Shown here one piece after another: positions 1 through 6,855 of a DNA stretch of 7,558 nucleotides; within the stretch, counting starts at the first letter, position 1, and every line of letters begins with the position of its first letter. The DNA comes from Flavobacteriales bacterium UBA5871 (GTDB lineage Bacteria > Bacteroidota > Bacteroidia > Flavobacteriales_D > Crocinitomicaceae), in NCBI GenBank assembly GCA_002432085.1, contig DJFN01000043.1:1502-9059 (forward strand), read 5' to 3'. A program made the translations under genes and the position numbers. Below the pieces are notes generated by a model. The model saw only the letters and a program-made list of their open reading frames with translations, made no database searches and was not told the DNA's origin.

Positions 1-21
1 AGTCTGCTATAGATTGTGGTG

Positions 22-36
22 AAAGAATGATTCTTT
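22..36. other. 15-bp perfect palindrome upstream of ligA
   Basis: AAAGAAT (22-28) and ATTCTTT (30-36) are perfect inverted arms around one central G. As RNA this could form a 6-bp stem with a TGA loop. It lies about 25 bp before the ligA -7 box, so it could be an operator, the tail of an upstream terminator (no clear T tract follows) or chance. No other gene is visible in positions 1-89. Confidence 0.35.
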
Positions 37-38
37 AA

Positions 39-2099
<2,061 letters not shown>

Positions 2100-2104
2100 A
2101 AGCG

Positions 2105-2761
2105 TCAGGGAATAAATGTTCGAACGATATAACGTTTACTGTTTTGGTGAAGATGCAGCAAGACCGTTTGCGAAGCGATCCCGCTTAAATCGAAGCGATC
2201 GCTGCTCGTTTGTTGAACCAGTCTTTGCCCGTTGAGCGCATAAACTTCCAGCGTTGTTTCCTGTCCGTTGTTAATTACGAGCGCGTTTTCTTTAAAACGG
2301 ATAAACGGGATCTCCTGCAATTCGTCGAGACCTACGACAGAAGTCACGATAAACTCGTAGCAGATCGTTTGCCGAACGGAAGGAAAATCGGGATCGTATA
2401 TATCGAAAAACACGGTTCCGTTTCCGGGAGTGTCGTTCAGCATGGCCCCGATGATCAGCTTTTGAGGAAATTCTGCTGTCGGCTGAAGGACGAAATCGGC
2501 GCTGTCGCCGTCGTTGACCGTTGGCCAGCTCTGCGTTTGCACATCGAAATTGATGTTCCATTCGGCCGGAATTTCCTCAAAATAAGCCTTCCAGCGAAGC
2601 ATCGTATCGACACCGGTATCGTTGAAAATCTCAATGTACCAGTGGGCCGGCGACTGTGATGTAGTCTTGATCAGCGTCGTACACGTGTCCTCGAAATGAA
2701 AGGTTTGAGCGAACGAAAAGGAAGTCCAGCAAAGCGACAGGAAAAGGAGCAGTTTTTTCAT
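2105..2761 (-). CDS. Secreted protein with type IX-like C-terminal sorting domain
   Basis: Predicted 218-aa exported protein of unknown function. The chosen start gives MKKLLLF followed by a hydrophobic stretch and cleavage after SFA (residue 18), a classic Sec signal peptide; the upstream in-frame ATG (2779) would only add six residues before it. The middle (about 20-150) looks like a beta-rich domain with several aromatic and acidic residues and two cysteines. The last 60 or so residues (about 155-218), with LEVYALNGQRL and FDLSGIAS followed by hydrophobic strands and a basic RYIVRTF end, resemble the type A sorting domain that directs cargo to the type IX secretion system of Bacteroidota. 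The usual SG(V/I)Y step is replaced by SQTV, so the match is imperfect. It is convergent with ligA. A 10-base direct repeat (2171-2180 and 2191-2200) lies within the sorting domain. No function is assigned. Confidence 0.8.
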   Translation of the reverse strand: MKKLLLFLSLCWTSFSFAQTFHFEDTCTTLIKTTSQSPAHWYIEIFNDTGVDTMLRWKAYFEEIPAEWNINFDVQTQSWPTVNDGDSADFVLQPTAEFPQKLIIGAMLNDTPGNGTVFFDIYDPDFPSVRQTICYEFIVTSVVGLDELQEIPFIRFKENALVINNGQETTLEVYALNGQRLVQQTSSDRFDLSGIASQTVLLHLHQNSKRYIVRTFIP

Positions 2762-2835
2762 GCTGTAAAAAACGATCATTTAAGGTAACTTTGCAAGCAC
2801 AAAAAGATAGCATGGTTGAAATCGTGCGATTCACA

Positions 2836-2865
2836 TTTGAACATTTTGTTAATTTTATACCTTTA
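2836..2865 (+). promoter_or_regulatory. Probable dapA promoter
   Basis: TTTG (2836-2839) and TACCTTTA (2858-2865) are 18 bp apart, fitting the Bacteroidota -33/-7 arrangement with one mismatch in the -7 box (final A for G). It would give a leader of about 10 bases before the dapA ATG. A perfect -7 octamer, TAACTTTG, also occurs at 2786-2793 on the same strand but has no -33 box at the right distance; it could be an alternative start with a longer leader. Confidence 0.45.
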
Positions 2866-2882
2866 TTGTTAAAAACAGAATT

Positions 2883-3755
2883 ATGAGACATTTCCGAGGA
2901 TCCGGCGTAGCATTGGTGACGCCATTTTCAGCTGATTTGACCATCGATTTTGACGCCTTGCGCCGTCTGGTGCGCGAGCAAATCGATGGTGGAACGGATT
3001 TTCTCGTCGTACAAGGTACTACGGGAGAATCGCCAACCCTGAAACCTGCGGAAAAGAAACAGGTGCTCGCAACGGTGATCGAAGAAAATAACGGCCGTTT
3101 GCCGATCGTTTACGGCGTTGGTGGGAACGACACGGCCGACGTTTGCGAAGCGCTCAGAAACGTACCGGAAGGCGTCGACGGAATTCTCTCGGTTGCACCT
3201 TATTATAACAAGCCGATTCAGCGCGGATTCGTGGCGCATTACAAAGAGCTCGCCAATGCAACCGATCTGCCGATCATTCTGTACAACGTTCCGGGAAGAA
3301 CCGGTTCGAATATGACAGCCGAAACAACACTTGAGCTGGCCGAGATCAAAAACATCGTGGCGATGAAAGAAGCTTCCGGCAATTTCTAGCAGATTATGGA
3401 GATCATTCGCAACAAGCCAGCCGATTTCCTCTTGCTTTCGGGCGACGACGCCATTACACTGCCGCTCATCGCAGCCGGTGCCGACGGTGTGATCTCCGTT
3501 GTAGCGAATGCATTCCCGAAATTGTTCGCCGAAATGGTACACGCGTCTTTGAAAGGCGATTTCGCGGCGGCCCGCAAAGCACATTACGCATTGTTACCCG
3601 TAACGAAATTATTCTTCGCCGAAGGAAACCCGGGTGGAGTGAAAATAGCGCTTGAAGAACTCGGCTGGATGCGTCCGGATATGCGTTTGCCGCTCGTACA
3701 GGTATCCGACACGCTGAAACAAGCCATTATTGCAGAAACACAGAAACTTAAATAA
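2883..3755 (+). pseudogene. dapA: 4-hydroxy-tetrahydrodipicolinate synthase, interrupted by in-frame TAG
   Basis: DapA condenses pyruvate with aspartate semialdehyde, the first committed step to diaminopimelate and lysine; it acts in the cytoplasm as a TIM barrel, usually tetrameric. Read through, the gene is 290 codons plus TAA, the usual family size. Visible active-site residues are T46-T47 in GTTGE, Y107/Y108 in APYYNKP, Y134 and R139 in YNVPGRTG, and the Schiff-base lysine K162 in MKEASGN. Codon 169 (3387-3389) is TAG. Downstream, in the same frame, the family sequence continues without a gap (QIMEIIRNKP, then LLSGDD, then GVISVVAN), so a single base change explains the break. The product up to the stop keeps every catalytic residue but lacks the last strands and C-terminal helices, and is probably unstable. 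Options are sequencing error, recent pseudogene, amber readthrough, or restart at ATG 3396. Identity is certain; functional state is not. Confidence 0.93.
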
Positions 3756-3866
3756 GTGAACAGAGAACAGTAAGCAGTGAACAGAGGTGTACCAACGATA
3801 GCTCTGTTCACTGACAACTGTTCCCTTCACAGCAAAACTGCCCGCTGTTCACTATTCACTGTTCAC
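3756..3866. repeat. Palindromic GTGAACAG / CTGTTCAC intergenic repeat
   Basis: Starting directly after the dapA stop, GTGAACAG occurs at 3756-3763 and 3777-3784 and its complement CTGTTCAC at 3804-3811, 3845-3852 and 3859-3866. The best hairpin pairs CAGTGAACAGAG (3775-3786) with CTCTGTTCACTG (3802-3813), 12 perfect base pairs around a 15-base loop; the outer ends of the block also pair imperfectly with each other. There is no T tract after the stem, so it is not a standard terminator. It looks like non-coding repetitive DNA; an open frame through it (from GTG 3777 into the next gene) is accidental. Confidence 0.75.
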
Positions 3867-3880
3867 TACAAAAAAAGTAT

Positions 3881-3888
3881 TAGTTTAG
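3881..3888 (+). promoter_or_regulatory. Weak candidate -7 box for the lipoprotein gene
   Basis: TAGTTTAG differs from TAnnTTTG at one of the six fixed positions and lies 20 bp before the ATG at 3909, the same distance as the ligA box. No -33 TTTG is visible because the upstream DNA is the repeat block. Transcription from dapA through the repeat is the alternative. Confidence 0.25.
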
Positions 3889-3908
3889 CAGCTGTAAAAC
3901 ACGCACCA

Positions 3909-4775
3909 ATGAGAAAATCGTTGTATCTATTCGCTGGTTTGACGCTACTCGTATACGCATGCGGGGGCGAAGAACAAAAACAGACCGTTGACACTACAGA
4001 CACTACTGAGCAGACTCAGCAAACGGCCATTGACTTCAACATTCCTTCGCCGTCAGAACAGTTTGCCCTGATCTCCAAAATGGACGGTCAGAAAAACTTC
4101 GGGATCATGCACGATCCGAATCTTGCCGACAAGTACGGGACTTCTGCCCAGAAAGCATTGAACTTCGGTGTTTACACGGCCGATGTAGCTTACCTGACAA
4201 GCTATAACGAGACCAACAAATACCTCACGTATTTCGGAAAGCTCGAAAAGCTTGGAAACGACATCGGTGTGGCGCAGGTCTTCGGAAAAGAGCTGGGCGA
4301 GCTGGCCAAGAAATGGGATGGAAATGCGGATTCGCTCTTCCGTCTGAGTGACGAAACCTATAATAAGACGTTCCAGCGTCTGATCGAGATCGATAAAGGA
4401 AACGAGCTTTCCCTGATGCTGGTTGGCGGCTGGGTGGAGTCCATGTACCTCATGATCGGAACATCCAAAGGCTACGGAAAAAGTCCTAAGCTCGAGCAGG
4501 CGATTGCCGATCAGAAGCTCGTGGCGGAAAACCTGATGGAATTTCTCGTTTCTTACCAGGATAACGAAGATGTGGCAAGCTACACATCAGCTATTTCCGG
4601 TATTCTCGACATTTACAACACCATGGATTGCTCTTCCAGCGAGACCAAAGTGGAAAATGCAAACGGCAAGCTCAACTTCTCCGGAGGCGAGCAGTGCAAA
4701 ATGACCGAGAAATGCTTCAACGACCTGAAAGCACGCATCAGCGAGCTTCGCAATAAAATTACCGCAACTAACTAA
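3909..4775 (+). CDS. Lipoprotein of unknown function
   Basis: Predicted 288-aa lipoprotein. The start at 3909 gives MRKSLYLF, a short hydrophobic stretch and the lipobox LVYAC with C18 as the lipidated cysteine; any earlier start would place repeat DNA in front of the signal peptide. The cysteine is followed by GGEE and a Thr/Gln/Asp-rich linker to about residue 45, typical of a tether to the outer membrane. The body (about 50-288) is rich in Leu, Lys and Glu, looks mostly helical, and has no enzyme motif I recognise. Three more cysteines cluster near the end (C241, C263, C269). It ends in TAA, 11 bp before the next exported-protein gene, so the two are probably cotranscribed. I do not recognise the family; the coding call is firm, the function unknown. 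Confidence 0.9.
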   Translation: MRKSLYLFAGLTLLVYACGGEEQKQTVDTTDTTEQTQQTAIDFNIPSPSEQFALISKMDGQKNFGIMHDPNLADKYGTSAQKALNFGVYTADVAYLTSYNETNKYLTYFGKLEKLGNDIGVAQVFGKELGELAKKWDGNADSLFRLSDETYNKTFQRLIEIDKGNELSLMLVGGWVESMYLMIGTSKGYGKSPKLEQAIADQKLVAENLMEFLVSYQDNEDVASYTSAISGILDIYNTMDCSSSETKVENANGKLNFSGGEQCKMTEKCFNDLKARISELRNKITATN

Positions 4776-4786
4776 AACACACATTC

Positions 4787-5266
4787 ATGAGATCTGCAAT
4801 ACTGACATTCCTGCTCATTTCTGTAACGGTTTCCCACGCACAATGCCCGGCGCCGGAAACGTTCGTTAAAGGAAAATCGAAAAAAGGCGATACTTACGAA
4901 GTGAGCTCGCAATCCCGTACCGGGTCGGTGAAATCGGGAGAAACCTATGAAATGTCGTTCATCGCCCAGCAGGGAATGGACTACCGCCTTTCATCCAAAG
5001 CCTATAATTCTTCGGCCGGAACACTGACTTACGAAGTCTACGAAATGATCGTGGAGAAGAAAACGGTCGACGGAAAAGAAACGTTCAAGCGTGTGAAACA
5101 CGTGCTGGCAACTTCTGCTGATGCAGGTGGCGCGCCGCTCGAATTCACAACCGATAAGACACGTAAAGTATTCGTTGCCGTAACTTTGTCAGGCGGCGAT
5201 GCGAAAAAACCGGAATGCGTTGGCGTATTGGTAGAAGACAAGCGCTCTACCAAGCTCGGATTCTAA
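4787..5266 (+). CDS. Exported protein of unknown function
   Basis: Predicted 159-aa protein. MRSAILTFLLISVTVSHA is a Sec signal peptide with an AxA-like site (SHA, cleavage after residue 18), followed by QC; glutamine at -1 of that cysteine argues against lipidation. The mature part is beta-rich with alternating polar and hydrophobic residues. GDTYEVS (34-40) and GETYEMS (51-57) form an internal repeat with a 17-residue period. Only two cysteines remain in the mature protein (C20 and C144), which could form a disulfide joining its ends. It follows the lipoprotein gene by 11 bp and is followed by a strong terminator, so it is probably the last gene of that unit. No known family was recognised; periplasmic or surface location is inferred. 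Confidence 0.85.
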   Translation: MRSAILTFLLISVTVSHAQCPAPETFVKGKSKKGDTYEVSSQSRTGSVKSGETYEMSFIAQQGMDYRLSSKAYNSSAGTLTYEVYEMIVEKKTVDGKETFKRVKHVLATSADAGGAPLEFTTDKTRKVFVAVTLSGGDAKKPECVGVLVEDKRSTKLGF

Positions 5267-5282
5267 ACAACAAAACTTATAG

Positions 5283-5325
5283 AAAAAGCCTCTCCTTTCA
5301 GTACTGCTGATCGTGAGGCTTTTTT
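5283..5325 (+). terminator. Intrinsic terminator
   Basis: AAAAAGCCTC (5283-5292) pairs with GAGGCTTTTT (5315-5324), giving a 10-bp stem whose right arm runs into a T tract (5320-5325). Within the 22-base loop, TCAG (5298-5301) and CTGA (5307-5310) can form a second small stem. It lies 17 bp after the stop at 5266 and ends the unit above. Its A-rich left arm would also allow termination from the other strand. Only 7 bp separate it from the next ATG, so that gene's promoter, if separate, must overlap the terminator; none was seen. Confidence 0.85.
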
Positions 5326-5332
5326 AATTGAT

Positions 5333-6337
5333 ATGACAACGGAAGCAAACATATTAACGGCCATCCGGCAGGCAGAGACGATCGCGATCGTTTCCCATAA
5401 ATCTCCCGACGGGGATTCCATCGGCAGCTCACTGGCTATGTACCATTTGCTGAAAAAATGGGGAAAGAACGTTACGGTCGTACATCCTGATCCGGCGCCC
5501 GAATTCCTGCACTGGCTCGAAGGCCAGGAGACCATCGTGGACTGGGAAAAACAGCCCGAAAAAGCAGCAGAGCTTCTGCATGCGGCAGAGCTGGTTATCT
5601 GCCTCGATTTCAACGAGCCCGGTCGCGTAGGAAACGATATGAAGCCGGCTTTGGAAAGTGCGCCCGGAAGAAAGATCATGATCGATCATCACCTGCATCC
5701 AGCCGATTTCTGCGAATACGTTATTTCCCGTCCGGAGATCTGTTCCACGGCACAACTTATTTACGAATGGCTGGAAGCAGCGGGCGAACTGGCTTCCTTG
5801 GACGAACAAATCGGGAACTGCATTTACCTCGGCATGATGACCGATACGGGCTCGTTCCGTTTTCCATCCGTTTCGCCAAAAACCCATGAAATACTGGCGC
5901 ATCTGCTGAAAATCGGCGTGCAGCATTTCCGCATCCATGAGCAGGTTTACGATACGAATACCATCGATCGCATCCGCTTGCGTGGTTTTGCGCTGTCGGA
6001 AAAGCTCGTTTGCCTGCCGAACCTTCCGGTGGCGTATGTGTCGCTTTCGGCCGAAGAGCTCGAGCGTTTCCATTACCAGAAAGGCGATACCGAAGGCTTG
6101 GTCAACCAGATTCTCGGTATCAAAGGTATCAGCATGGCGGTGCTCTTTATGGAAAAAGATAATAAAGTCAAGATTTCCTTCCGCTCGAAAGGCAACTGGA
6201 AAGTCAATGAGCTGGCTTCAGCCCATTTTGCCGGCGGCGGACACATGTACGCTTCCGGCGGTGCTTCCGACGATTCGCTGGAACGCACGATCGAGCGATT
6301 TGTAACCATTGTACCCGAATACGTTCCTTCAGCATGA
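5333..6337 (+). CDS. DHH/DHHA1 phosphoesterase, NrnA-like (oligoribonuclease / pAp phosphatase)
   Basis: Predicted 334-aa cytoplasmic metal-dependent phosphoesterase. Relatives of NrnA degrade 2-5 nt RNAs to mononucleotides and convert pAp to AMP; this role is inferred from the family. DHH motifs appear in order: SPDGDSIGS (24-32, D26 and D28), ICLD (89-92, D92), the signature DHH (118-120) and MMTDTGSF (168-175, D171), which together supply the manganese ligands. The DHHA1 substrate-binding domain follows, with GGGH at 301-304. Length is normal and no key residue is missing. The ATG at 5333 comes 7 bp after the terminator. The TGA overlaps the ATG of the next gene (ATGA, 6334-6337), so translation is probably coupled to the FKBP lipoproteins downstream. 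A near-perfect 20-bp palindrome lies in codons 15-21. Other DHH subfamilies, such as c-di-AMP or pApA hydrolases, are possible, but no membrane, PAS or GGDEF part is present. Confidence 0.93.
   Translation: MTTEANILTAIRQAETIAIVSHKSPDGDSIGSSLAMYHLLKKWGKNVTVVHPDPAPEFLHWLEGQETIVDWEKQPEKAAELLHAAELVICLDFNEPGRVGNDMKPALESAPGRKIMIDHHLHPADFCEYVISRPEICSTAQLIYEWLEAAGELASLDEQIGNCIYLGMMTDTGSFRFPSVSPKTHEILAHLLKIGVQHFRIHEQVYDTNTIDRIRLRGFALSEKLVCLPNLPVAYVSLSAEELERFHYQKGDTEGLVNQILGIKGISMAVLFMEKDNKVKISFRSKGNWKVNELASAHFAGGGHMYASGGASDDSLERTIERFVTIVPEYVPSA
5375..5394. other. 20-bp near-perfect palindrome inside the NrnA-like gene
   Basis: ACGATCGCGATCGT (5378-5391) is a perfect 14-bp palindrome. With GAG before it and TTC after it the symmetry extends to 20 bp with one mismatch, which would be a G-U pair in RNA, forming an 8-bp stem with a CGCG loop. 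It begins 42 bases after the ATG. It may be an operator, a translation-affecting hairpin, or a by-product of codons for ETIAIVS. Confidence 0.35.
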
Positions 6338-6855
6338 AAAATACCCTTTGGATCGCTTTAACGACCGTTTTGCTGGCCTCGGCCTGCGGTGAAGAGCCGA
6401 AGAAAGAAAAGCCGGCGCCCGACTGGGACAACGCGAAGTCGACGAAAATGAACAAGGACTTTGCAAAGGAGGAAGACATCCAGATCCGTCTTTACCTGGC
6501 GCAGCACGACAACCTGGAAGCCGAATCAACCGGCTCGGGATTGCGCTACATCCGTATCAAAGAAGGAAAAGGTCCGCAGGCCGCTCCCGGACAGGATGCG
6601 AAAGTACAATACGTCGTTACGCTGCTCGACGGCACGGAATGCTACCGGACCAAATCCGATGAGCTGGAAGTGTTCCGCATCGACAAAAGCAACATCGAAA
6701 GCGGTATCCAGGAAGGAATCAAGAAAATGCGGGTAGGTGAAAAAGCCAGGCTGATCATTCCAAGCCACCTTGCTCACGGATTGATCGGCGATCTGGACAA
6801 AATTCCGCCATTGACAACCATCGTCGTAGACATAGAATTAATAGCGCTTGTATGA
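6334..6855 (+). CDS. FKBP-type peptidyl-prolyl isomerase lipoprotein, GldI-like
   Basis: Predicted 173-aa lipoprotein with one FKBP domain. The signal peptide ends in the lipobox LASAC, C18 being lipidated, followed by GEE and a charged linker. A short helical segment (about 36-62) precedes the FKBP fold (about 70-172), with VQYVVTLLDG, IQEGIKKMRVGEKARLIIP and IPPLTTIVVDIEL as recognisable strands. Size and layout resemble GldI, an FKBP lipoprotein needed for gliding in Flavobacterium, but a general FkpA-like periplasmic folding factor is equally possible. Compared with human FKBP12, Y26 is kept, while D37 aligns with Tyr, W59 with Ile, Y82 with H148 and F99 with V165, so isomerase activity may be low or absent. 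It overlaps the genes on both sides by 4 bp (ATGA each time). Confidence 0.88.
   Translation: MKNTLWIALTTVLLASACGEEPKKEKPAPDWDNAKSTKMNKDFAKEEDIQIRLYLAQHDNLEAESTGSGLRYIRIKEGKGPQAAPGQDAKVQYVVTLLDGTECYRTKSDELEVFRIDKSNIESGIQEGIKKMRVGEKARLIIPSHLAHGLIGDLDKIPPLTTIVVDIELIALV

Noticed and set aside
2210..2659. 149-aa open frame on + opposite the secreted-protein gene
   Set aside because: The - strand frame has a signal peptide and sorting domain; the + frame has neither.
3387..3389. Pyrrolysine or selenocysteine insertion in DapA
   Set aside because: Selenocysteine uses TGA, not TAG, and there is no reason to place pyrrolysine at a non-catalytic position of DapA; no supporting genes are in the window.
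2928..3584. 218-aa open frame on - opposite dapA
   Set aside because: It is a shadow of the dapA codons, with no signal peptide, domain or promoter, and its composition is that of an antisense frame.
3775..3813. Hairpin after dapA as an intrinsic terminator
   Set aside because: The 12-bp stem is good, but no T tract follows on +, and its arms belong to a wider repeated motif.
3756..3866. CRISPR array
   Set aside because: The repeat units are only 8 bp, in both orientations and irregularly spaced, with no spacer-like segments and no cas gene nearby.
3777..3908. 44-residue upstream extension of the lipoprotein gene from GTG 3777
   Set aside because: It is translated repeat DNA and would bury the lipoprotein signal peptide, which starts cleanly at the ATG at 3909.
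5429..6073. 214-aa open frame on - inside the NrnA-like gene
   Set aside because: It lies opposite a gene with complete DHH motifs and has no recognisable domain; it is explained by codon bias of the + gene.
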